From Haloferula sp. BvORR071 (GTDB taxonomy: Bacteria; Verrucomicrobiota; Verrucomicrobiia; Verrucomicrobiales; Akkermansiaceae): 64,000 nt of DNA. Shown one piece after another: positions 37,478 to 45,839 of this stretch. Position numbers and translations under genes: made by a program. The stretch spans positions 232,213 to 296,212 of the forward strand of contig NZ_BATP01000059.1 in NCBI RefSeq assembly GCF_000739615.1, in the 5' to 3' direction. Positions within the stretch are counted from its first letter, which is position 1; each line of letters opens with the position of its first letter. A model generated the notes under the pieces. That model saw nothing but the letters and a program-made list of their open reading frames with translations. It searched no databases and was not told the origin of the DNA.

Positions 37478-37921
37478 ATGGAAAACCCTCTTTCCGATGT
37501 GTTGCGGCACAAGGGAAGCCACGTTAGCCATGTGGCCCCTGATTCCACCGTGCAGGACGCGGTGCGGCAAATGAACCGCGAGCGGGTCGGAGCCCTGCTC
37601 GTGATGGTCGGCGATACGATCGTCGGGATCTTCACCGAGCGCGACTTGCTGAGCCGCGTGGTGGCGGAGGATCGCAGCCCGGGCAAGACCCTGGTGGGAG
37701 ACGTGATGACCACCGAGATCGTGGCGGTGAAGCCCACCCGGACGGTGGGTGAGGCGATGCAGATCGTCAGCGAGAAGCGGATACGGCACTTGCCGGTGGT
37801 GGAGGATGGGTGCCTGCTCGGCATCATTTCCGCCGGGGATCTCACGCGTTGGACCGTAGCGGAGAAGGAGGGGCTGATCCATTCGCTGATGGATTATATT
37901 CAGGGGACTTATCCGGCGTGA
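37478..37921 (+). CDS. CBS domain protein
   Basis: The predicted protein has 147 residues and consists of two CBS domains. The signature pairs are VGALLVMVGDTIVGIFTERDL (about 43-63, first CBS) and IRHLPVVEDGCLLGIISAGD (second CBS, about 108-127). Two CBS domains form a Bateman module that binds adenosyl ligands such as AMP, ATP or SAM. It is encoded alone here, close to metK-ahcY, which leaves open a SAM link. The ATG at 37478 is chosen; upstream in-frame codons are low complexity. Confidence 0.9.
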   Translation: MENPLSDVLRHKGSHVSHVAPDSTVQDAVRQMNRERVGALLVMVGDTIVGIFTERDLLSRVVAEDRSPGKTLVGDVMTTEIVAVKPTRTVGEAMQIVSEKRIRHLPVVEDGCLLGIISAGDLTRWTVAEKEGLIHSLMDYIQGTYPA

Positions 37922-37958
37922 GATTGAGGGAGCCTCCGTTTCGAGTGTGAAGAGCTGT

Positions 37959-37985
37959 CCCCTTTGTAGTCGCCGCTACGAGGGG
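37959..37985. repeat. GTAG/CTAC hairpin repeat, copy 2
   Basis: CCCCT at 37959-37963 pairs with AGGGG at 37981-37985, and inside it GTAG pairs with CTAC. The core CTTTGTAGTC with a following GCTAC is shared with 18531-18550. It sits in a 99-bp gap between two plus-strand genes. Confidence 0.5.
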
Positions 37986-38004
37986 CCGCTTCTAACATCG
38001 CGGC

Positions 38005-38012
38005 AAAGGAGG
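38005..38012 (+). promoter_or_regulatory. Strong Shine-Dalgarno sequence
   Basis: AAAGGAGG lies 8 bases before the ATG at 38021. It is one of the few consensus ribosome binding sites in this window and fixes the start of the following gene. Confidence 0.75.
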
Positions 38013-38020
38013 ACCTTGAT

Positions 38021-38848
38021 ATGGACACCTCAACTCTGTTCTCGGTAGCGCCCACTTTCCCGATTGATGATGCCCGGATCCGGAGCAGGAGCCGGGAAAC
38101 GATCCTGCGATCGGCGGTGACATGGGGGGCTCTCGGTGCTGCGGGGATTCTTGGTCTAGTGATGGATGCCGGGGTCTTCGGCTTCGGGCTCCTGCTCATC
38201 GTCGCTGTGTTCGCGCTGGGCAAATACTGGAGGAAGCAAGCCGCGAAGGTGGATGCCGCGAGTCTCCGCGATTTGATCAACGAGAGCAACGCGGTGCAGG
38301 ATGCCGAGTTGCGGCGTATCATCGGTCATCTGGAAGCGAAGGGCTTGCCGCAGTATGCCTTGTGCCTCGGCCGCTTCCTCTTGCTCAAACAGCGGATCGA
38401 AAAGGACATCTATCGCGCCCAGCACCTCTCGCTTTTCGCGCAGGAGGTGGAGAAGGGTGTCGATGGTATTTGTAGTGAAGTCTGCCGCGAGATCACCCGC
38501 ATCCGCGACCGTGAGGAGCAGCTCGGTGAGATCCTGACTTCACGCGATCCCGCGAAGCTGGAACGCTTGGAGAGCGCCCGCCGCGAATCCCACGCCGCGA
38601 TGCTGCATGCCTATACCTCGATCTATCAGGTCCACGCCGAGATCCTCGGCCTTGGTCCCGACGCCAGCTTCCAGGCCCAGGCCGCGACGGCGGAAGACCA
38701 GCCCGGCAAGCGCTTGCAGGAGATCTTGAGCGGACTCAGCGATGAAGCCGACTTGATCGCGCGGACGCATGCGCGGATCCAGAAGACGATTACGGATTAT
38801 CCGGTGAACGAGGGCGCGCGCCCGGTGGAGGTAGCCCAAGCCAACTAA
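38021..38848 (+). CDS. Membrane-anchored coiled-coil protein
   Basis: The predicted protein has 275 residues. Two hydrophobic segments near 30-65 (VTWGALGAAGILGLVMDAG and GFGLLLIVAVFALGKYW) anchor it, then a long helical, charged cytoplasmic part follows with coiled-coil character (about 85-260). There is no enzymatic motif. An unusually strong Shine-Dalgarno sequence precedes it, suggesting high expression. It overlaps the convergent PI-PLC-like gene by four bases. Function unknown. Confidence 0.8.
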   Translation: MDTSTLFSVAPTFPIDDARIRSRSRETILRSAVTWGALGAAGILGLVMDAGVFGFGLLLIVAVFALGKYWRKQAAKVDAASLRDLINESNAVQDAELRRIIGHLEAKGLPQYALCLGRFLLLKQRIEKDIYRAQHLSLFAQEVEKGVDGICSEVCREITRIRDREEQLGEILTSRDPAKLERLESARRESHAAMLHAYTSIYQVHAEILGLGPDASFQAQAATAEDQPGKRLQEILSGLSDEADLIARTHARIQKTITDYPVNEGARPVEVAQAN

Positions 38849-39897
38849 GGTTCCACCTTGCCGCCAGCTTTTGAGGAGATTGGATTCTTCCGAGCCATGG
38901 CTCCTTCGAAGCTGACCTTCGTGTCTCCTTGCAAGAGATCCGTGCTCACCCACTGCGCCCCGCTCTTGAAAGCGGCCTCGCGCATCTTCTCATCCGGGCC
39001 CTTGGTATCCGAGCGGGTCCGTACCAGATACCCGGCCCTCACCAGCTTCTGGATTTTCTCCTGCTCCTTCTCCGGGTCGTTGCACTTGAACCAGGCCGCG
39101 GCGGGATCGCTCTCCTCCGGCGCGCTCACGAAGATCACCCGGCCCTCCAGGGACGGGTTGCCCTCCAGGTAACGGGCGCGGATCTCATCGGTGTTATCGA
39201 GGCAGAAGAGGAACTTTCCGCGCAGGTCATCCACCGTCGGCCAGCCCTTCTTGAGCACGGCTTCGCGCAGGGTAGAGGCATCGCTGCGGATATCATCCGG
39301 CTTCAGAATCTTTTTGGCAGGGATCGCCGCGAGCAGCTCCTGCTCCAGCTCTAGTAGGCGCTCGCGGGTGAGCGTCTCCGGTTTCACCGGCAGAGGTGTT
39401 TGCGGCTGGTCCTTGCACTCCAGCAGCACCATCACTGGCAGGTGCCGGGGGTGCTGATCCGACCAAGCATTCATCTGTTCCAGCGCCAGCTTGAGGCTCG
39501 GCACCGTGCTCCAGCAATCGATGTCCGGGACGTGCTGGACCTTGAAGCCCGGCTTGGCCAGCTCGCCGTTCGGATCGTAGGCCGGCGGGGTTTCGCCAGC
39601 GAGCTTGGCCAGCTTCAGGACAAAGGGATTTGCGAAGAGGCCGCCCTTGGTATCGGCGAAGATATCCAGTTCAAACTGCCGCACGCCCATGTCCAACTGG
39701 GTGGCCAGTGGCGGGTGGGTGTAGTTCCAGGCTTCCGCCTCCTTGTTGAACTTCACGATCGCCTTCATCAGAGCAGGCGGCGGTGCCATGTGGTAGGAGT
39801 TGTGGCTGCCGATCGCCTGGATCTGGTTCAGCTTGAGCTCATCGGCTGCGGCAGGAAGCGCCAGGGCGAGGAAGAGCAGGGCAGGGGTAAGACGCAT
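38845..39897 (-). CDS. PI-PLC-like phosphodiesterase (PI-PLC-C1 family)
   Basis: The predicted protein has 350 residues with a signal peptide (TPALLFLALALPAAADE). The catalytic half shows IQAIGSHNSYHMAPPP (first catalytic His of the PI-PLC TIM barrel) and GVRQFELDIFAD (metal-binding Glu/Asp), then HLPVMVLLECKD (Glu). This matches the calcium-dependent PI-specific phospholipase C1-like family, which is secreted and found in many bacteria. The substrate could be phosphatidylinositol or another phosphodiester. It lies between unrelated genes and its 3' end overlaps the coiled-coil gene by four bases. Confidence 0.9.
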   Translation of the reverse strand: MRLTPALLFLALALPAAADELKLNQIQAIGSHNSYHMAPPPALMKAIVKFNKEAEAWNYTHPPLATQLDMGVRQFELDIFADTKGGLFANPFVLKLAKLAGETPPAYDPNGELAKPGFKVQHVPDIDCWSTVPSLKLALEQMNAWSDQHPRHLPVMVLLECKDQPQTPLPVKPETLTRERLLELEQELLAAIPAKKILKPDDIRSDASTLREAVLKKGWPTVDDLRGKFLFCLDNTDEIRARYLEGNPSLEGRVIFVSAPEESDPAAAWFKCNDPEKEQEKIQKLVRAGYLVRTRSDTKGPDEKMREAAFKSGAQWVSTDLLQGDTKVSFEGAMARKNPISSKAGGKVEP

Positions 39898-40053
39898 GGC
39901 CCCACCCTAGGGAAGCGCCCGGGCTTGTAAACCTAGGTCCGACCGGAGCCGTGTGACCGATTCGTTACGGCGCTCGTGAGAAGCTCCCGCGCATGTCGTA
40001 TATTTACATGCAAATTCTTGCGCTCCGAAAACCCACTGCTCACTCTGCCACCC

Positions 40054-42615
40054 ATGGGCCTCGTCTCCCGCCTTCTGGTCCTTGCCGCCGCGTCGGCAAT
40101 TCTTCCGGCTTCTGCTGCTGCTCCCTTCTTCGATCCCACCATGCCGGTGTACGGCTGTCCGGTGGACGCCGGCCCCGCGGGGGTGATGGCGCAGGGCCTT
40201 CTGCTCCAAGCGGGGGATGATGAGTGGGTGGTCTTTGACCAGGACCTGCTGCGGCCGGCGCTGTGGATCCATACTGCGAACGGCAAGCCGCCGGTTTCCC
40301 TGATCCTGATGTCCCAAGCATCTTGGGAGAAGCCGACCCAGAAGGGTGGCGTGAAGGTGCCGGTTGCGGAACCAGGAGTGGCGCTCGCTCCCGCTCTGCC
40401 GGGTATCGGTAGCAGCCCGGAGGATCTGCTCAAGGACCCGCGGCCCCAACATGGCAGTGATGCGGGGCGCGGCGGGTTGGAGGAGAGTGGGAGGCGCTTC
40501 GGCGGCTATCTGGTGGCGGGCAAGTCCGGCGTGCTCCAGTACGAGTGCAAGGGCACCCAGGTCCGCGAGTGGTATGAGGCGGATCGCAAGGGCCTGCGCC
40601 GACACTTCGCGGTGGCTCCCGGTGAGGAACTGCTTTTCCTGATCGCTGCCGGTGACTTCCAAGTCAGTGCCTCCGGTGCGACATCGCCGAAGCTCTCCGT
40701 CGCTTCCAATCATCCCGGGCTGAAACTGGAGATGCGGGATGGCAAGCTCTTCGCCCGCCTGGCTGCGGCCAAGCAGGAGCGCCGGGTGAGCCTCAGCTAC
40801 GTCGAGGACAAGGTCTCCGCGGCGGGGAAGACGCCAGCTACCCCGGTTGCGACCGCCGCGCGTTGGCCGCAGGGCAGTGATGCGAAGATCCAGGAGGCCG
40901 CCAAGTCCGGCCCGGGCTGGCTGATGGACCGCATCGGCCTGCCGGACAACAATCCCTTCAAACGCCGCGTGCGTCCGGCGGATATCGTCTTCCTCACTCC
41001 GGACAAGGCGGCGGTGGTCACCTTCGAGGGCGACGTATGGCGCTTGAACATCGCCGCTGGCCGAGTGCGATGGACACGCATTGCCGCCGGTCTCTGCGAA
41101 CCGCTTTCGATCGAGCAGGTGGGCGGAGTGCTGCAGGTCTTCACCCGCAATGGCATCATTCGCCTGCGCGATACCAACAACGATGGTGAGACCGATTTCT
41201 ACGAGAACTATAGTAGTCTCGTCCACCAGAGCTCCGGCATGCGCGCCTACCCGCTGGACATGGAGGTGGATGAGACTGGCCGCACATGGTGCTCCACCGG
41301 CGGCATCGTCACCGATGACAAATCCCTGACCGGCAAGGCCAACCCGAATCCCCACGGCGGTGCGATCATGAGCATCTCGCCGGATGGCAAGAAGATCGAG
41401 GTCGTGGCGGCGCATGCCCGCGAGCCTTTCTTCGCCCGCGATCCGGAGAGCGGGCACATCACCATGTCGGAGCAGCAGGGGCATTGGGTGCCATCCTCCG
41501 GCAGCTTCCCGGTGATACCTGGTGCCGACTTCGGCTACGGCTCGCCCGATGTGAAGAACCTGCCCGCCGTCTGGGTGCCGCACGATCAGGATAGCTCTTC
41601 ATCCTCGCCGATGTGGGTCCGGGGCAGCGCTTTCAAGGGCTGGGAGGGTGGCATCCTCGATCTCTCCTACGGCAGCGGGAAGCTCTTCCTGGTGCGTCCG
41701 GAGGCGAAATGGCCCGCCACTCAAGGCGCTGTGATTCCGCTGGAGATTGATACCGGTCTGCCGGTGCTCCACGGCCGCACCCAGCCGGGCGATGGCTCGC
41801 TCTGGCTTGCGGGCTTCCGTATCTACGATTCTCGCGCGCCGGAGTTGGAAGGCCTGGCACGGCTGCGGCCCGCGAAGGATGGGCTCGATACGCCGATCGA
41901 TGCCAAGGTGGTCGGCTCCGGAGTCGTCCTTCAATTTGATGCTCCGCTTGATCCCGCCACCGTGAAGCCGGAAGCGGTGGAAGCGAAGGAATGGCAGTAC
42001 AAGCGCAGCAGCAGCTATGGCTCGCCACGGCTGAAGCGCGATGGCTCGACCGGTGCCGATCCGGTGGCCACCGGTAGCACGATCTTGTCGAAGGACCGCA
42101 AGAGCGTCTTCATCCACATCCCGGGCTTGAAGCCGACCATGCAGTTGGAGATCTCCCACAAGTTTGCGACCGCAGGGGCGAAGGCCACACCACATTCGGT
42201 CTATTTCACCGTCAGCTCGCCGCCTGCTCCGGACTGGGCGGCGATGGGCTTTGATGCGCCGCAGCTTGATGGCTCCACCGCAGCGGTCCACAGCTCGGCC
42301 CCGGCGGATTCCAAGCCGAGTCCGGATTGGGGCAAGGATCTGGTGACCCGCTACGGCTGTATCGCCTGCCACTCGATCGATGGGACCAAGGAGGGGCACA
42401 GCGGTCCGACTTGGAAGGGGCTCTACGGTTCCGAGCGGCGCTTCTCGCAGGGCGGCAAGCCGCGCGTGGCGGATGATGCCTACTTGTTAGAGTCGATGCT
42501 CGAACCGGGGAAGGCGATCGTCGAAGGCTACAGCCTCGGCATGGGCAGCTACTCGGGCATTCTCAGCGAGCCGGAGTTACAGAGCATTGTCCTCTACATC
42601 CGCTCGCTGAAGTGA
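40054..42615 (+). CDS. DUF6797-like PVC cytochrome c protein
   Basis: The predicted protein has 853 residues. It has a signal peptide (SRLLVLAAASAILPASAAA) and a large beta-propeller-like body with several repeated strands, including LRPALWIHTANGKPP near residue 65, a family hallmark as I recall for DUF6797. The last 90 residues form a class I cytochrome c (CIACH at 769-773, a late Met likely as second axial ligand). Such proteins act as periplasmic or surface haem dehydrogenases in PVC bacteria, often with glycan breakdown. It is a single-gene unit. Substrate unknown. Start chosen at 40054 for the signal peptide. Confidence 0.85.
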   Translation: MGLVSRLLVLAAASAILPASAAAPFFDPTMPVYGCPVDAGPAGVMAQGLLLQAGDDEWVVFDQDLLRPALWIHTANGKPPVSLILMSQASWEKPTQKGGVKVPVAEPGVALAPALPGIGSSPEDLLKDPRPQHGSDAGRGGLEESGRRFGGYLVAGKSGVLQYECKGTQVREWYEADRKGLRRHFAVAPGEELLFLIAAGDFQVSASGATSPKLSVASNHPGLKLEMRDGKLFARLAAAKQERRVSLSYVEDKVSAAGKTPATPVATAARWPQGSDAKIQEAAKSGPGWLMDRIGLPDNNPFKRRVRPADIVFLTPDKAAVVTFEGDVWRLNIAAGRVRWTRIAAGLCEPLSIEQVGGVLQVFTRNGIIRLRDTNNDGETDFYENYSSLVHQSSGMRAYPLDMEVDETGRTWCSTGGIVTDDKSLTGKANPNPHGGAIMSISPDGKKIEVVAAHAREPFFARDPESGHITMSEQQGHWVPSSGSFPVIPGADFGYGSPDVKNLPAVWVPHDQDSSSSSPMWVRGSAFKGWEGGILDLSYGSGKLFLVRPEAKWPATQGAVIPLEIDTGLPVLHGRTQPGDGSLWLAGFRIYDSRAPELEGLARLRPAKDGLDTPIDAKVVGSGVVLQFDAPLDPATVKPEAVEAKEWQYKRSSSYGSPRLKRDGSTGADPVATGSTILSKDRKSVFIHIPGLKPTMQLEISHKFATAGAKATPHSVYFTVSSPPAPDWAAMGFDAPQLDGSTAAVHSSAPADSKPSPDWGKDLVTRYGCIACHSIDGTKEGHSGPTWKGLYGSERRFSQGGKPRVADDAYLLESMLEPGKAIVEGYSLGMGSYSGILSEPELQSIVLYIRSLK

Positions 42616-42622
42616 GCTCTGC

Positions 42623-43948
42623 TCAGGGGGCCTTGGTCGCAGGGCCCCAGCGGACCTTGATGAAGTCGGTGATGATGAAATAGGGCGTCCCGGCTTGGTT
42701 CGCCTTTTTCTCCACGGCCACCACCATCGGCACGCCGTCGCCGGCGAAGGCGGCATCCACTTCCTTTTTGTCCAAGCCACCACCGCCTTCGATCCAAGCG
42801 CGGTACTTTGCCAAGACCGGAGAATCCTTCGGCAGGAAGGCGAGCTGCTCGCGGTTCGGCATTGGTGGTGCCAGCAGGAAGCGCAGGAAGAGGGCTGCCT
42901 TGTCCTTGTCTGGCGGCGGGGAAGGCTTCACGTGCAGCATGAAGATGCCGCTCGCGCCCACCGGGCCATCGCGGAACTTCAGGAAATCATCCTCGTAAAA
43001 GCCGATGAAGGTTTCCCAATCCACCTTCGGGCCGTCTTCGGTCGGTAGCACGCCCACGGGCATGCCTTGCGGAAATGCCTCGGTCCGCACGATGTAGAGG
43101 TGGGCGCCTTGGGCGATGGTCGCCAGGCTGATGCCGGTATAGGCAATGGGGCTGTCTCCCGAGGTTGTCGCGCGCTTCTCCATCAGCTCGAGCACACCAT
43201 CGGCCAGCAGCGTGTATTTCGAGCGGGCCTTCCAATCCGGGGCATCGAGGAAGGCGCGCAAGGTTTCGTCGAAGTTGAGCTTGGCCGGAAGAGGGCTGGG
43301 CTTCATCTCCGGGGCTTCGGCATGGGACGGAGACTCCGCCGGTGGATTGGCAGCCGGGGCTGGATTTGGGTTCCCGGCAGGTGGCGCTTTCGGCGTGGAT
43401 GTTGGATTGGCGGGAGGGATCCGGAATCCCGGGCCTGTGGGCTGCTGATCGAGTCCTTGGTGGGTACCCCAGTAGAAGCCTGCCGCGCCAAAGGCCGCAG
43501 CGGTGACCAGCCAAGCGAGGGCCGGGACGCGGCGGGAGCGCGGCGGCCGGGCGGGGAGCGAAGGTTCTGGTTCAGGCTGGGGTGCCGGTGCGGGAAGCGG
43601 AGCCTCTGCGACAGGTTCCGGAGCAGGAGGTGCAGGGGGCTCCACTGCGGGAGCGGGCGGTGAAGGTGCTGCTTCTACAGCCGCTGGCGGCGGGGGCGCG
43701 GGGGCTTGAGGTGGCTCTGGAGCCGGTGGTTCGGGCGCGGGTGGGGCAGGAGGCGTCGGAGATACGAGTGTTGCCTCTACTCCGGGAAGCCGGGCCGGAA
43801 GCCCCTGACTCGGATCCGGGCTGATGATCTCCTGCCAGCAGCGCGGGCAGGGGCCTTGCAGGCCTGCGGCAGCCGCCGGGACCGAGAGGGTCACCCCACA
43901 CGCAGGACAATCAAAGCGGAGCGGGGGAACGGGCGCTGCGGAACTCAC
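42623..43948 (-). CDS. Zinc-ribbon, Pro-rich membrane protein
   Basis: The predicted protein has 441 residues. An N-terminal zinc ribbon (CPACG at 14-18 and CPRC near 34-37) precedes a Pro/Ala-rich segment of about 90 residues, a single transmembrane helix (WLVTAAAFGAAGFYWG) and a second Pro/Asn-rich linker. The C-terminal 220 residues form a soluble domain with no match I know. The zinc ribbon resembles that of the kinase at 18547, so this is a family of ribbon-anchored proteins. The low-complexity stretches may vary by slippage. Function unknown. Confidence 0.8.
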   Translation of the reverse strand: MSSAAPVPPLRFDCPACGVTLSVPAAAAGLQGPCPRCWQEIISPDPSQGLPARLPGVEATLVSPTPPAPPAPEPPAPEPPQAPAPPPPAAVEAAPSPPAPAVEPPAPPAPEPVAEAPLPAPAPQPEPEPSLPARPPRSRRVPALAWLVTAAAFGAAGFYWGTHQGLDQQPTGPGFRIPPANPTSTPKAPPAGNPNPAPAANPPAESPSHAEAPEMKPSPLPAKLNFDETLRAFLDAPDWKARSKYTLLADGVLELMEKRATTSGDSPIAYTGISLATIAQGAHLYIVRTEAFPQGMPVGVLPTEDGPKVDWETFIGFYEDDFLKFRDGPVGASGIFMLHVKPSPPPDKDKAALFLRFLLAPPMPNREQLAFLPKDSPVLAKYRAWIEGGGGLDKKEVDAAFAGDGVPMVVAVEKKANQAGTPYFIITDFIKVRWGPATKAP

Positions 43949-44271
43949 CGCGGCAGGCTAAGCACACGGAGCGCCGGGTCAAGGCAGGGTCCGCTCGCGC
44001 TTTTGTGGCTCTTCCCGTTTACCGGGTGAGGCGGGATTCCGCGGCGAGTGCCTTGACGCAATCGCGTAGGTCGATGTCGCAGGACTCGAAAATCAAAAAG
44101 ACAATTCGTTGATCTATCGAAGGGATTCGGGGTATATATTAATAAACCCAAAATATCAGCTAAAGCTGTGTCTATAATCTTTTCTTGTCGCTTATCGGTG
44201 ACTTCGGCATCTTGCGATCCGACCCTCGCCACGTATCCCCACGTTGGCGTTCAGTTCACCCCCGCCCCCCG
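43949..44271. other. Intergenic region with AT-rich promoter segment
   Basis: This 323-bp gap separates the divergent zinc-ribbon gene and the beta-barrel gene. Bases 44095-44185 are strikingly AT-rich compared with the rest of the window. TATAAT at 44173-44178 is a perfect -10 element, and a TTGATC box at 44109-44114 pairs with TATATA (44133-44138, 18-bp spacing). No gene or RNA structure was recognised. Confidence 0.5.
44173..44178 (+). promoter_or_regulatory. Candidate -10 element of the beta-barrel gene
   Basis: TATAAT is exact, in an AT-rich stretch about 95 bp before the ATG at 44272. The -35 position shows no good match, so the promoter could depend on an activator. Confidence 0.35.
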
Positions 44272-45498
44272 ATGAATACCCCCTCCGCGTATTACTTGCG
44301 CTTTCTTGCCGTCGCCTTGGCTGGCACCGGTCTCGCCCGTGCGGGTGACGAGCCGAATTATCCCGACAATTGCTATCCGGACAATCGCGGCGTGACTTCC
44401 GCTTCGGTCGGCAGCGCTGTGCTCGGCTCGGCTTGGGCTGGAACTCACGATGTTGGCGGTCACTTGGCTGCGAATCGCGCTGGAATCCGCCCTGGCTCAC
44501 GGCTGGTGGAGGAAAGCACCGTGGTCCCCGCCGGGGATTCCAAAGGTGGTATGGGTTCTGCAAAGGGTGCCAAGGTCGCGGCTATCGGGGTGCCGAAGCC
44601 GAACAAATGGGAAATCTACGGTTCGCTTTTCTATTACAACGAGGACCACGACGGCGACAGCTACAGCCGCCACTCGAAAAAGAAGAAATACGAGAAGAAC
44701 GAGAAGTATGGGGAATACCAGGCCGGTGCCCTGATCTCGAATTTCGCCCGCGCTTCAGCAACTGCCACGGATACTTCGGAGGAAACCTTCGGTGGTAACG
44801 TCGGTCTCGAATATCATATCAACAGCGAGTGGAGCGTGGGTGCTGCCCTGGGTGCCTCCAATACCGATGTGGATATGGGCGGGAATGGCAGTTCGGATGT
44901 CGATAGCGTCGCGATCACTCCCTACATCACCTACTACCGCGCGGATGCCTTTGGCTACGCCGACCTTTGGGCAGACTTGCTGTATTCCTACGGGATGCAT
45001 TCGATTGATACCCGCCGCTACACCGGCGGTGGCGTCGCCAGTGGCTCTCCGGATGCGGATACCCACACCATTGAGTTCAATGTGGGCCTGAACTTCGGCG
45101 AAGAAGACTTCGTCCACGGCCCCTATGCCGGTTTGCGCTACATCACCGGTTCGGTGGACGCTTATACGGAGGTCGGCCCGGGTGCGACTTACTTCGGTGA
45201 ACAGGATCTGGACTCGTTGGTCTCGATTCTCGGCTATCAGGTGTCTTGGAAGCTGCGTGGCAAGAGCGGCTATTGGGTGCCGCAACTGCGTGCCGCTTGG
45301 GAACATGAATTTGAAGACGGCAACGTCAGCGCCTTTGGCATCCCGGGACAAACCGTCGACGAGGACATCGCCGTCATCGGTGCCAACCTGAGCTACTACT
45401 TCGAGAACGGCTGGAACCTTGGTATCGAATACGAAGGCCGCTTCGGCAGCAACACGGAAGGCCACTACGGTGGCGTCCGCGCCGGCAAGGAGTTCTAA
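44272..45498 (+). CDS. Autotransporter-like outer-membrane beta-barrel
   Basis: The predicted protein has 408 residues. The signal peptide is YLRFLAVALAGTGLARAGDE-like, with cleavage near residue 24. Strands of alternating residues ending in aromatic positions occur from about 110, and it ends with GGVRAGKEF, where the terminal Phe is typical for BAM-dependent barrels. A highly charged patch (SRHSKKKKYEKNEKYGEY, about 130-147) probably forms an external loop. It resembles the autotransporter barrel domain (pfam03797) without a passenger. Its own AT-rich promoter and a strong terminator mark it as an independent unit. Confidence 0.85.
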   Translation: MNTPSAYYLRFLAVALAGTGLARAGDEPNYPDNCYPDNRGVTSASVGSAVLGSAWAGTHDVGGHLAANRAGIRPGSRLVEESTVVPAGDSKGGMGSAKGAKVAAIGVPKPNKWEIYGSLFYYNEDHDGDSYSRHSKKKKYEKNEKYGEYQAGALISNFARASATATDTSEETFGGNVGLEYHINSEWSVGAALGASNTDVDMGGNGSSDVDSVAITPYITYYRADAFGYADLWADLLYSYGMHSIDTRRYTGGGVASGSPDADTHTIEFNVGLNFGEEDFVHGPYAGLRYITGSVDAYTEVGPGATYFGEQDLDSLVSILGYQVSWKLRGKSGYWVPQLRAAWEHEFEDGNVSAFGIPGQTVDEDIAVIGANLSYYFENGWNLGIEYEGRFGSNTEGHYGGVRAGKEF

Positions 45499-45521
45499 AT
45501 CCTGCCAGATCCCGATTCTTC

Positions 45522-45560
45522 AAAACGCCGTCCGGACCAGAGTCGGGCGGCGTTTTTCTT
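45522..45560 (+). terminator. Rho-independent terminator of the beta-barrel gene
   Basis: AAACGCCG at 45523-45530 pairs with CGGCGTTT at 45548-45555, extended by additional pairs inside, followed by TTTTTCTTT. It lies about 25 bp after the stop codon. Confidence 0.9.
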
Positions 45561-45578
45561 TGTCTCGCGAGGCGGGCT

Positions 45579-45743
45579 TCAGTTCGAGTTCTGCACCGCT
45601 TCCTTGAGCGGGCGCTTCACGACCAAGCCTTGCTCCACCGTCTGGCCGCCTTTGGTGACTGTCCGCTGAGTGATGCAGCCGGGGAGCGACAGGACAAGCG
45701 CGAGAAGGGAGAGCCGTTTCGCGAAACGTGGGAGCTTGATCAT
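45579..45743 (-). CDS. Small predicted lipoprotein
   Basis: The predicted protein has 54 residues. A basic start (MIKLPRFAKRL) and hydrophobic LSLLALVLSLPGC give a lipobox with Cys near residue 23; the remaining 31 residues are TQRTVTKGGQTVEQG-like and basic. The ATG at 45743 is chosen over an upstream in-frame ATG because of the lipobox spacing. It follows ispH by 96 bp on the same strand. Function unknown. Confidence 0.6.
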   Translation of the reverse strand: MIKLPRFAKRLSLLALVLSLPGCITQRTVTKGGQTVEQGLVVKRPLKEAVQNSN

Positions 45744-45839
45744 AGGCTTTGGGAGCTTGCCGGAAGACAAGGATAGCATCCGGGAAAGGACAAGGAGAAA
45801 CCTTTGTGCCAATTGGGGGCCAAGCCGATAAGCGCCCGG

